Shown: piece by piece, positions 24,700 through 33,154 of the stretch | How positions within the stretch are numbered: the stretch's first letter is position 1 | Layout of the letters: each line of letters begins with the position of its first letter | From: Paludibacteraceae bacterium | GTDB lineage: Bacteria > Bacteroidota > Bacteroidia > Bacteroidales > Paludibacteraceae | Assembly (NCBI GenBank): GCA_017479885.1 | Contig: JAFVBR010000018.1 | Location: 1-47,113 of the forward strand | Reading direction: 5' to 3' | Length of the DNA stretch: 47,113 nt | The notes under the pieces: model-generated | The model's database searches: none | What the model was told of the DNA's origin: nothing | The model's input: the letters and a program-made list of their open reading frames with translations, nothing else | Translations under genes and position numbers: made by a program

Positions 24700-25038
24700 A
24701 TGCTAAACTTAATTCTTTTGCAAGACGCTGCCGGAGCAGCACAAAGCGCTAATAGCGGCAACAACTGGACCTTCTGGGTGATGATGATTCTCATCTTCGT
24801 AGTATTCTACTTCTTCATGATTCGTCCTCAAACAAAAAGACAGAAAGAACTGCAGCAGAAACGCGATGCCATAAAGAAAGGCGACAAAGTGATAACTGCA
24901 GGCGGAATATACGGCGAAGTAAAAGATATTCAGGAGAATGCCTTCATTATCACAATCGCCAAAGATGTAACCATCAAAGTGGACAAATCGTCAGTTACAC
25001 CTATTGAAGAAGAGACCACCACACCCAAGAAAGACTAA
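24700..25038 (+). CDS. yajC: Preprotein translocase subunit YajC
   Basis: YajC is the small inner-membrane partner of SecDF. It has a single membrane segment (WVMMILIFVVFYFFMI, about 26-41) followed by the invariant RPQTKRQKE, then a basic cytosolic domain with GDKVITAGGIYGEV. It has 112 residues and is 44 bases after nusB and 17 before the YbbR-like gene. secDF is not in the window. Confidence 0.95.
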   Translation: MLNLILLQDAAGAAQSANSGNNWTFWVMMILIFVVFYFFMIRPQTKRQKELQQKRDAIKKGDKVITAGGIYGEVKDIQENAFIITIAKDVTIKVDKSSVTPIEEETTTPKKD

Positions 25039-25055
25039 ACGACCGACCTATTTCA

Positions 25056-26027
25056 TTGAGCAGACTGACTGACATACTGAAACGTATGTGGGCAAAACTG
25101 AAGGGTTTTCTGCGTGACCGCAACTTGTTCACCTTCTGCCTGTTTCTTATTTTTGCCGCCATACTATGGTTCGGACACGCAATGAACGCTGTGCGCGAAC
25201 GAACTATGAGTATCACCATGGTTTACTCCGGTGTGCCAGACGATATTTCATTCGAGCAACCCCTGCCGCTCTCCCTCAGTTTCACCATTCGTGACCAAGG
25301 CAAGCGTTTGCAGAAATACAAAGAGTCAACCTTAGCACCCGTAGAGGTTGATCTTTCTCAGCAACTGACACAAAAAGAAGGGCATATACATATAGCGTCC
25401 GACCAAATAAAAAGCAAGATAGCAGACCAGTTGCAAGGCACTGCCAAAATACAGAGTATCAGACCAGAAGTGATAGAAGGCACATATTTTACCCAGATGA
25501 AAAAGAAAGTGCCCGTATGCATAGACGGTATCATCAGCCCTGCAGCACAGTATATGTTCACCGACTCGCCGCACGTAGAACCTTCAAATGTGTATGTATA
25601 TGGCAGAAAGTCCGCCCTCGACTCGGTAACACAGGTGCTAACCACCACGCTCAACTATACCGGCCTGCGTGACAGCCTTACTGCGGTTTGCGCACTTGAG
25701 ACTGTAGCAGACATCAGACTCTCCAACGACTCCGTGACGGTAAGAGCAACCGTAGAGCAGTTCACCGAGAAAAGTTTCACACTGCCCATTATTGTCAAAG
25801 ACGTGCCGGCAGACCAACATCTGCGCACCTTCCCATCCACCGTGCAGGCTACAGTCAGAACAGCGCTTCAACACTTCAACGATATCAGCGAAAGCGACAT
25901 GGAAGCCATATGCCGATATCCGAAGACAGAAACCAACACTCTGCCCGTAACGCTCATGTACACAGACAAGCACATCATTCAGGCACGAGTAACACCCGCC
26001 GAAGTGGAATACATAATTGAACACTGA
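25056..26027 (+). CDS. YbbR-like domain protein
   Basis: The 323-residue protein has a basic cytoplasmic start, one membrane segment (about residues 26-44, LFTFCLFLIFAAILWFG), and an extracytoplasmic region with YbbR-type beta repeats (for example VPVCIDGIISPAAQYMF, VYVYGRKSALDSV). In Firmicutes YbbR (CdaR) modulates the c-di-AMP cyclase; no cyclase gene is seen here. The start shown is TTG at 25056; ATG at 25086 (MWAKLKGFL) is a plausible alternative. It is 2 bases from the next gene. Confidence 0.85.
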   Translation: MSRLTDILKRMWAKLKGFLRDRNLFTFCLFLIFAAILWFGHAMNAVRERTMSITMVYSGVPDDISFEQPLPLSLSFTIRDQGKRLQKYKESTLAPVEVDLSQQLTQKEGHIHIASDQIKSKIADQLQGTAKIQSIRPEVIEGTYFTQMKKKVPVCIDGIISPAAQYMFTDSPHVEPSNVYVYGRKSALDSVTQVLTTTLNYTGLRDSLTAVCALETVADIRLSNDSVTVRATVEQFTEKSFTLPIIVKDVPADQHLRTFPSTVQATVRTALQHFNDISESDMEAICRYPKTETNTLPVTLMYTDKHIIQARVTPAEVEYIIEH

Positions 26028-26029
26028 CG

Positions 26030-27163
26030 ATGAGACCTATTCAGATGGTTGACCTGCAAACGCAGTATCAACAGATAAAACCCGAAATCGATAACGCCAT
26101 TCAACAGGTCATTGACAATGCAACCTTCATCAAAGGACCTCAAGTAAGCGACTTTACAGCACATCTCGCCAAGTGGTTATCCGTAAAAAACGTAATCACC
26201 ACGGGCAACGGCACAGATGCGTTGCAGATTGCCCTCATGGCACTCGGTCTCAAACAAGGCGATGAGGTTATTACGCCCGATTTCACTTTTATAGCCACTG
26301 CCGAAGTGGTTGCTCTGCTGGGACTAACACCCGTAGTGGTAGATGTGGACGAGCGCACAATGAACATGAGTGCCGAAGCAGTAAGCCGCGCCATCACTCC
26401 CAAAACCAAAGCCATAGTGCCTGTTCATCTGTTCGGACAATGCGCCGACATGCAGGCAATAATGCAACTGGCTGAGCAGCATCACTTGTATGTAGTGGAA
26501 GACGCCTGCCAGGCTATAGGTGCAGAATACACTTTTGCCGATGGCAGAACTGAGAAAGCCGGTTGTATGGGGCATATAGGTTGTACATCATTCTTCCCAT
26601 CGAAAAATCTTGGATGCTATGGCGATGGAGGAGCCATCTTCACCAACGATGACGAATTGGCTGCACGCATGCGTGCCATCGCCAACCACGGCATGGTGGT
26701 CCGCTATCATCACGACATGATTGGTGTCAACTCACGTCTGGACAGCATTCAGGCCGCTGTGTTAAACGTCAAACTGCAGCATCTGGACGACTACATCCAA
26801 TCACGCCGTCAGGCAGCAGACTGCTACGACAAAGCGTTCGCTCACAACCCGAATATAAAGATTCCTTTCCGCGACCCTAACTCCACACACGTTTTCCACC
26901 AATATACCATACAACTAAACGGCATAGACCGAGACATACTCAGGCAGAAACTTGCCGAAGCAGGCATACCCGCTATGGTTTATTACCCTGTGCCGCTTCA
27001 TCTGCAGAAAGCTTACCAAGACCCACGCTACAAAGAGGGCGATTTTCCCGTGTCGGAGCACTTGGCACAATGTGTACTCTCGCTGCCTATGCACACTTGT
27101 CTCACTGAAGAACAACTGCAATACATCACCCGTACCGTCAACCAACTCACCACCAACCGCTAA
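26030..27163 (+). CDS. DegT/DnrJ/EryC1/StrS-family aminotransferase
   Basis: A 377-residue PLP-dependent sugar aminotransferase. The PLP lysine is K192 in SFFPSKNLGCYGDGGA; GNGTDALQIALMAL, DFTFIATAEV, VEDACQAIGAEY and VNSRLDSIQAAVL are the other family marks. Such enzymes aminate keto sugars of surface glycans or related metabolites. No glycan genes are next to it: it lies between a YbbR-like gene and rpoN, so its substrate cannot be named. Codon use matches the neighbours. Confidence 0.93.
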   Translation: MRPIQMVDLQTQYQQIKPEIDNAIQQVIDNATFIKGPQVSDFTAHLAKWLSVKNVITTGNGTDALQIALMALGLKQGDEVITPDFTFIATAEVVALLGLTPVVVDVDERTMNMSAEAVSRAITPKTKAIVPVHLFGQCADMQAIMQLAEQHHLYVVEDACQAIGAEYTFADGRTEKAGCMGHIGCTSFFPSKNLGCYGDGGAIFTNDDELAARMRAIANHGMVVRYHHDMIGVNSRLDSIQAAVLNVKLQHLDDYIQSRRQAADCYDKAFAHNPNIKIPFRDPNSTHVFHQYTIQLNGIDRDILRQKLAEAGIPAMVYYPVPLHLQKAYQDPRYKEGDFPVSEHLAQCVLSLPMHTCLTEEQLQYITRTVNQLTTNR

Positions 27164-27171
27164 CAACTCTC

Positions 27172-28641
27172 ATGGCTGAAAAAAACACCTTGTCACAAGA
27201 GACCCTCCTCAAGCAGAAAACCACTCTCACACCTCTGCAGATTCAGGAGATACGTATTCTGGAGTATCCCACCCTGGAACTGGAACAACGTATCGAACGC
27301 GAGATTGAGGAGAATCCAGGATTGGAGGCCGGTGAAGACAACGAGCACAACGCTGAAGACGAAGATATCAGCAACGACAATGAAGACGCACTGCAAAACG
27401 AAGACTTTGACCTCAATGAATATATCTCCGATGACGACTACGATGTGCCTGACTATCGGACACGCACCAACAATATCTCTCCCGATGACAAACAGGAGGA
27501 CATTCCGTTCTCTGTAGGACAATCATTCCAAGAGCAACTACTTTCCCAACTGGGTATGCTGAAAATAACTCCGTTGCAGCAGAAAGTGGCACAATACGTC
27601 ATCGGCAATATTGACGAAGACGGCTACCTGAGGCGGGAACCCGAACAACTGGTCGATGACCTCGTGTTCAGAGCCAACATCACCATCTCTGACCAGGAAA
27701 TGGCTGAAATAATCAACCTCATACAGAGCACCTTTGAACCCGCAGGCGTCTGTGCACGCGACCTGCAGGAGTGCCTGCTGCTGCAACTCAAACGCAAGCA
27801 ACAGACACCCGCCGTTGAACTGGCTAAGACAATACTTGAGAAAAAATACAAAGAGTTCACCTCACACCACTATCAGAAGATAATAGAACGATACTCGCTC
27901 TCCGACCAACAACTCAAAGACGCCATTATAGAAATACAAAAACTTAATCCGAAACCTGGCAATACCTACTCGCAAGACGTTTACAATGCCACTGCCGTCA
28001 TTCCTGATTTCATCATCGAGGTCGAAGAAGGCTCTATCAGCATTGCTCTCAACAACGGCAATATCCCAGAACTGCGGGTCAACCGCGAGTTCAACCTTAT
28101 ACTGCAGCAATATCAGGCTCAACCCACACACAGCAAGCAGGAGAAAGATACCATTGCCTTCATCAAAGACCGCATTGACTCCGCACGGTGGTTCATTGAC
28201 GCCATCAACCAACGCAACCAGACGCTGCTCCGCACTATGAGAACCATTGTCGCCATACAGCGGGACTATTTCCTCGAAGGCGATGAGGCACTGCTCAAAC
28301 CTATGATTCTCAAAGACGTGGCCGACCGCACAGGATACGATGTAAGCACTATCTCACGTGTCAGCAACTCCAAATATGCACAAACACCCTACGGTATTTT
28401 CCCACTCAGATACTTCTTCTCCGAAAGTATGACAAACGAAGAGGGAGAAGAAGTGGCAACACGGGCTATAAAAAATACACTGCAGCAAATTATCACCAAC
28501 GAAGACCCGCAAAAACCACTCAACGATGATGAACTGGTGGTGATGCTCAAAGAGAAAGGTTTTCCCATTGCCCGACGTACAATTGCCAAATATCGAAAAC
28601 AACTGGGCATACCAGTAGCAAGACTCAGAAAAAAACTGTGA
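27172..28641 (+). CDS. rpoN: RNA polymerase sigma-54 factor
   Basis: RpoN needs an AAA+ activator to open promoters. Region I is the glutamine/leucine-rich start (LKQKTTLTPLQIQEIRILEY), followed by a long acidic region II (about 55-110), the core-binding domain, an HTH, and the RpoN box ARRTIAKYRK at 467-476. The 489 residues are complete. No activator gene and no -24/-12 promoter (TGGCAC...TTGC) was found in the window. Its last 4 bases overlap the start of the next gene. Confidence 0.96.
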   Translation: MAEKNTLSQETLLKQKTTLTPLQIQEIRILEYPTLELEQRIEREIEENPGLEAGEDNEHNAEDEDISNDNEDALQNEDFDLNEYISDDDYDVPDYRTRTNNISPDDKQEDIPFSVGQSFQEQLLSQLGMLKITPLQQKVAQYVIGNIDEDGYLRREPEQLVDDLVFRANITISDQEMAEIINLIQSTFEPAGVCARDLQECLLLQLKRKQQTPAVELAKTILEKKYKEFTSHHYQKIIERYSLSDQQLKDAIIEIQKLNPKPGNTYSQDVYNATAVIPDFIIEVEEGSISIALNNGNIPELRVNREFNLILQQYQAQPTHSKQEKDTIAFIKDRIDSARWFIDAINQRNQTLLRTMRTIVAIQRDYFLEGDEALLKPMILKDVADRTGYDVSTISRVSNSKYAQTPYGIFPLRYFFSESMTNEEGEEVATRAIKNTLQQIITNEDPQKPLNDDELVVMLKEKGFPIARRTIAKYRKQLGIPVARLRKKL

Positions 28642-29264
28642 ATCAAGCATTGAGATACATATCGCTTGCTATCAGCATTGTGCTCTACCCCATGCTGATA
28701 CCTGCATACGCTATGCTGTTGCTCTTCGGCGCATTTTCCTCTCAGGGTCTTGACTTGCCATGGTTATACAAAGTGATAACGGTGGGCGGCACTCTGCTGC
28801 TAACCTGCATTATTCCTTTCAGCATCATACTGATGATGATAAAACAAGGGCAACTGAAAGATGCTTACATCGAGGACAAAGAGGCGAGGCTGACACCTTA
28901 TCTCTACAGCATATTCTCCTCTATTGCGTGGTGCTTCTACCTATGGCGCGTTGTGCACATGCCACATATAGTATGCGTAATGGCTATAGGTGCAACGGTT
29001 GCTCTGGTAGTTGTAACCATAATCAACCACTGGTGGAAAATTTCCTCTCACCTCAGCACCTTAGGTGCCCTCATAGGCAGCGTTGCGGGCTACCAGTATG
29101 CCAACCCCGCCACATTCAATCTCTGGTTAATACCGTCTCTGTTAGGTGTTTCTCTGATGCTGGCTTGCGCCCGCATATACCTCAATGCACACACTTCTAT
29201 GCAGACTGTTGCAGGCTTGCTGCTCGGACTACTTTTTACTATGCTGCCCGCTATGCTATTCTAA
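28638..29264 (+). CDS. Polytopic membrane protein, PAP2-like
   Basis: The 208-residue protein has about six membrane segments. WKISSHLSTLGALIG and ARIYLNAHTSMQTVAGLL resemble the second and third motifs of PAP2 phosphatases (PSGH and SRxxxxxHxxxD), and EDKEARLTPY recalls the first, but the last aspartate is missing, so activity is uncertain. The start is GTG at 28638, overlapping the rpoN stop by 4 bases, which implies coupled translation. The role could be lipid phosphate handling; that is a guess. Confidence 0.7.
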   Translation: MNQALRYISLAISIVLYPMLIPAYAMLLLFGAFSSQGLDLPWLYKVITVGGTLLLTCIIPFSIILMMIKQGQLKDAYIEDKEARLTPYLYSIFSSIAWCFYLWRVVHMPHIVCVMAIGATVALVVVTIINHWWKISSHLSTLGALIGSVAGYQYANPATFNLWLIPSLLGVSLMLACARIYLNAHTSMQTVAGLLLGLLFTMLPAMLF

Positions 29265-29286
29265 AAAACCGTCAGCAGAAAAAACA

Positions 29287-29319
29287 TTTGCCACTTCATA
29301 TTTTTTTTCGTATCTTTGC
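29287..29319 (+). promoter_or_regulatory. Promoter for the DUF4105 fusion gene
   Basis: TTTG at 29287-29290 and TATCTTTGC at 29311-29319, spacer 20, a near-perfect match. The ATG at 29340 follows closely, so the leader is about 15 bases. Confidence 0.75.
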
Positions 29320-29339
29320 ACGCTTAATATGCGACTACA

Positions 29340-32021
29340 ATGCGAAGAATTCTCTATTATATGCTTTTGCTGGCTTTAAGTCTTGTACAGACTATTACTG
29401 CACAACAGATTACGCTGTCCCAGAATTCCACTATAAGTCTGCTTACCTGTACCCCAGGCAACGAGACCTATAGTAAATACGGACACTCAGCCATCAGGGT
29501 TTGTGACCCCGAACAAGACATCGACTACACCTTCAATTACGGAGTATTCAATTTCAACACCAAGGACTTCTACCTCAAGTTCGTACGAGGCGAAACATGG
29601 TATCAACTCGATGTAGAGGATACCGACTGGTTCATCTACACCAGCAGCCGTATCGGCAGAACAACCTATGAGCAAGTGCTCAATCTGACTCACGAGCAAC
29701 GGCAAGCGCTGCTTGACAAACTGCTTGATAACTACCAACAAAAAAACAGATATTATCTCTACAACTTCGTGTTCGACAATTGTGCCACACGGCCTTATCA
29801 CCTCATCAAGCAAGTAGTGCCCGACATTGAGAACACCGTTCTCGCCACGCCCTTGCCTTTTGAAGGTTCAGATGCCACACCTACATACCGCCAACTGGTA
29901 AGGCACTACTCAGAACCATACTCATGGCCAAAGTTCGGCATTGACTTCATATTCGGTGCTGATGCAGACAAACGGGTTTTGCCTGAAAGACGCTTGTTTA
30001 TGCCAGAGCAACTGATGAACCTCATGAAGCAAGGTGCCTACAGCGACGGCTCTCCCCTAATTCTAAGCGACGACTCACAAGAATTCGTAATAGGCAGAAA
30101 ACCTTGGTGGATTTCGCCTTACATGCTTATTGTACTCCTGATAGCGTTAATGACAGTTATGACAATGGTTGACCTGAGGCGAGGCAAAACAAGTCTTTGG
30201 TTTGATAGCATGCTATGGGTAGGTGGAGTGATACTCTCAATAGTGGTTTGCTACCTGAGTTTCTTCTCTATACATCCGTTGGTAAAGCATAATCTCAACC
30301 TGCTCGTCATAAATCCGTTACTACTGGTACCGATAGTAATGACAATGTTCCACAAATCACGCAAGTGGCTTTTGAGCAACATTGCTCTGGCAGGCATCTG
30401 CATACTGGTGCTCTCGTTAGTCAGAATAGCATGCATATCTGTTCAGGCATGGCACTGGATAATAGCAATACCAATTGTACACAGTGTAAGACTAATGGCC
30501 ATAGGACATAAGCAACTATATTCGCTATGCAGCCATATAGTAAGCAAGCGAACAGCCTTGCTGGCAAGCGCCATTGCACTCTGCGCCACCATAAATGCAG
30601 AGCAGCGACTGACGGTAGTGGTATGCGTGGACGGACTCAACCGGCAGGCACTCGGCGAGATGCGAGGCTATTGGCAGCAGGGAGGACTGCGCACACTTGA
30701 CGAAGAAGCTCACGAGTCAACTCTTAGTTTTCCACATCTCATTTACGGCGGATGCGAGTCAGTGGCAACAATAATGACAGGTGTCACTCCTGACGAGCAC
30801 GGCATTACCTCCAACCGCTTTTTCGACCGGAAGGACAGGAAGGTGAAAAACATCTTCACAGACACTTCGGAGCGAGGTATAGGCACCGACCTTCAATTGT
30901 CACCCAAAGCACTCATTGCTCCTACTCTCGCCGATGAATTCAGAATGAGGCACTCTGACCGCAGCAAGATCTATGCTATCGGAATACACCCTGAAACTAC
31001 CATTCTGCTTGCAGGGCATGCCGCCAATGCATGCACATGGCTCGAGCAAAACAATCAATGCTGGGCAACCACAGGCTACTATTCCGAAGGTCTGCCTGCT
31101 GCTGCAGACGAGATAAACATATCGGGCAGAATAAGCACACTCGTCTCACAACCTTGGACTCCCAGAATGGAACCGACTACATATATGCACCCCACTGCCA
31201 CCGAGAAGAAAAACGGGTTTTCATATCAGCAGAAAGATGTGCTACTACAATCACCTGCAGCCAATACCCTCGTTATCGAACTCGCGCTCGCACTTCAGAA
31301 ATCGGCAGCACTCGGATTAGACAAGCAGGCTGATTTGCTTATGCTCGAACTAACTGTCAACTCGCCCGCTGCACAGTCGGATTTAATAGAAACAGCCGAG
31401 CAAGAAGATATGTATATTCGTCTCAATCAGGACTTAGGCTGGCTGATGGAACAGTTGGAGAAGCGTATCGGGAAAGACAATTTCCGACTTATTCTCTTTG
31501 GCAAACCGCAACTTGGCACAGGCAGAAACACACTGCAACGAGCCAACCTGCAAACAGGTTGGTTTAATACAGAGCGCACAGCAGCACTTTGCAATACGTA
31601 TCTGATGGCTGTTTACGGACACGAACGCTGGATAGACGGGGGATTTTGTAACAGCATCTTTCTCAACCGCACCCTAATTGAGCAGAAGAAAATGAAGTTA
31701 TATGATATTCAGCGGCAAGTAAGTAGTTTTCTTCTGGAGTTTGAGGGCACAAAAGCCGCATACCCTTTCACCGATGTGATGCTTCTGCCCAACGGAGGAG
31801 AGCAAGAGAAACTAAGGTGCTCGCTCAACAAACATACAGCAGGTGATGTGGTGTTTTTACTTGAGTCCCTGTGGCTGACAGGCGAAAATGAGAAGAATGC
31901 TGTTGACTGCGTGGCAGACCAAGAGCCTGTTGCACCACTGCTATTCTGGACCACCAACATAACCGCCATGCCTGAACGCGACTTAAAAGCTACTGACGTG
32001 AAAGAAATAATACTAAAATAA
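29340..32021 (+). CDS. DUF4105 membrane protein fused to a degenerate alkaline-phosphatase-like domain
   Basis: This 893-residue protein appears to join two modules. Residues 1-21 are a signal peptide; about 22-160 is a DUF4105 (Lnb N-terminal) domain with YSKYGHSAIRV and YLYNFVFDNCATRPY. About 255-420 holds five or six membrane segments; the last (ALLASAIALCATINA) looks like a former signal peptide. From 420 an alkaline-phosphatase-superfamily fold begins with VVVCVDGL (D431) and GGCESVATIMTGVTPDEHGI. The position ten before the TG, a nucleophilic Thr in PafA and NPPs, is G471, and the usual later D/H metal ligands (DxxGH, SDHG) are not visible, so it may be a pseudoenzyme. The frame is open throughout. 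Confidence 0.8.
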   Translation: MRRILYYMLLLALSLVQTITAQQITLSQNSTISLLTCTPGNETYSKYGHSAIRVCDPEQDIDYTFNYGVFNFNTKDFYLKFVRGETWYQLDVEDTDWFIYTSSRIGRTTYEQVLNLTHEQRQALLDKLLDNYQQKNRYYLYNFVFDNCATRPYHLIKQVVPDIENTVLATPLPFEGSDATPTYRQLVRHYSEPYSWPKFGIDFIFGADADKRVLPERRLFMPEQLMNLMKQGAYSDGSPLILSDDSQEFVIGRKPWWISPYMLIVLLIALMTVMTMVDLRRGKTSLWFDSMLWVGGVILSIVVCYLSFFSIHPLVKHNLNLLVINPLLLVPIVMTMFHKSRKWLLSNIALAGICILVLSLVRIACISVQAWHWIIAIPIVHSVRLMAIGHKQLYSLCSHIVSKRTALLASAIALCATINAEQRLTVVVCVDGLNRQALGEMRGYWQQGGLRTLDEEAHESTLSFPHLIYGGCESVATIMTGVTPDEHGITSNRFFDRKDRKVKNIFTDTSERGIGTDLQLSPKALIAPTLADEFRMRHSDRSKIYAIGIHPETTILLAGHAANACTWLEQNNQCWATTGYYSEGLPAAADEINISGRISTLVSQPWTPRMEPTTYMHPTATEKKNGFSYQQKDVLLQSPAANTLVIELALALQKSAALGLDKQADLLMLELTVNSPAAQSDLIETAEQEDMYIRLNQDLGWLMEQLEKRIGKDNFRLILFGKPQLGTGRNTLQRANLQTGWFNTERTAALCNTYLMAVYGHERWIDGGFCNSIFLNRTLIEQKKMKLYDIQRQVSSFLLEFEGTKAAYPFTDVMLLPNGGEQEKLRCSLNKHTAGDVVFLLESLWLTGENEKNAVDCVADQEPVAPLLFWTTNITAMPERDLKATDVKEIILK

Positions 32022-32033
32022 ATACAATAGAAT

Positions 32034-32474
32034 ATGGAATTCTACGAATGTAAAGTTGCCTACCAACGAGAAGTAGGCGAAGGCAAACTGCAAAAACAAT
32101 CAGACGTTTATCTTATCGAAGCAGTATCGTTCGGTGATGCCGAAGCAAGAGTGCTGGAAGAAGTTCGTCCTTTCGTATTCATGGGGCAGGAGATAGAAAT
32201 GAAATCTATCAAGAAAGTGCTTTATGCCGAGGTGCTGCCCAATCCTCAAGGACACTTCTGGTTCAAGGCAAAAGTGCTGCTAACCACCGTTGACGAAAGT
32301 GCAGGCAAAGAGAAGAAAATATCAATAAACATGCTTGTACAAGATATCGACATGGAGTCGGCTTACCAAGCCATCAATCAGTTCATGAAAAACTCCATCA
32401 CCGACTATGAAATTACCAACCTGCAAGTGACAGGCATTGTTGACGTGCTCAGCTTGGTAAAAAACGCCGACTGA
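32034..32474 (+). CDS. DUF4494 protein
   Basis: A 146-residue cytosolic protein matching DUF4494, a Bacteroidetes family of unknown function: EFYECKVAYQREVGEGKLQK at the start, then YLIEAVSFGDAEARV and a C-terminal VTGIVDVL. It lies 12 bases after the fusion gene and 20 before the PLP-binding protein gene, so the three are probably one transcript. No catalytic motif is visible. Confidence 0.85.
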   Translation: MEFYECKVAYQREVGEGKLQKQSDVYLIEAVSFGDAEARVLEEVRPFVFMGQEIEMKSIKKVLYAEVLPNPQGHFWFKAKVLLTTVDESAGKEKKISINMLVQDIDMESAYQAINQFMKNSITDYEITNLQVTGIVDVLSLVKNAD

Positions 32475-32494
32475 ACCCGCAGTCATCAATTTCA

Positions 32495-33154
32495 ATGAGT
32501 ATTCATGCCAACATACGACAAATCTGTTCAACGCTCCCCGAGGGAGTGAAACTGCTTTGCGTTAGCAAATATCATACAATAGAGCAGACACAAGAGGCAT
32601 ACGATGCCGGCATTCGTGATTTCGGAGAAAGCCGCGCAGCCGAACTGGAACAGAAAGCCCTCGCTCTGCCTGACGATATACGCTGGCATTTCATAGGTCA
32701 TCTGCAACGCAACAAAGCGAAAAACGTTTGCCGATATGCATCAATGATTCAGAGTGTGGACTCGTTACCTCTGCTAATCACCATCAATTCTGTTGCTACC
32801 AAACAGATGGACGTATTATTGGAGATTCACGTCGCAGAAGAAACCACTAAAACAGGTCTCTCTGTTGAGCAACTCAACCTGCTGTTTCAGCAAAACGACC
32901 TGTTCTCGCTTCGCAATATCCGCATACGAGGACTTATGGGTATGGCAACGCAAACCGACGACACTGCACAGATACATAGAGAGTTCAAGCAACTGAAAGA
33001 ATTGTTTGACCAACTGCGCAGAACCCGCTTTGCCGACAAACCATACTTCGACATCTTGTCAATGGGAATGTCAAATGACTATGAGATTGCAATCAGCGAA
33101 GGAAGCAACATGGTTAGAATAGGCAGCCTAATCTTCGACGGACAAAACGAATGA
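32495..33154 (+). CDS. YggS/PLPBP-family pyridoxal phosphate-binding protein
   Basis: A 219-residue single-domain TIM-barrel protein with the PLP lysine K25 in LLCVSKYHTI, FGESRAAE, WHFIGHLQRNKAK and a C-terminal SMGMSNDYEIAI. Members keep pyridoxal phosphate levels balanced and have no known catalytic reaction. Its ATGA overlap with the next gene implies coupled translation. PdxJ, which makes pyridoxine phosphate, is 11 kb away. Confidence 0.93.
   Translation: MSIHANIRQICSTLPEGVKLLCVSKYHTIEQTQEAYDAGIRDFGESRAAELEQKALALPDDIRWHFIGHLQRNKAKNVCRYASMIQSVDSLPLLITINSVATKQMDVLLEIHVAEETTKTGLSVEQLNLLFQQNDLFSLRNIRIRGLMGMATQTDDTAQIHREFKQLKELFDQLRRTRFADKPYFDILSMGMSNDYEIAISEGSNMVRIGSLIFDGQNE

Noticed and set aside
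27172-28641. Sigma-54 promoters near rpoN
   Set aside because: No TGGCAC-N5-TTGC pattern was found in the intergenic gaps I inspected by eye.
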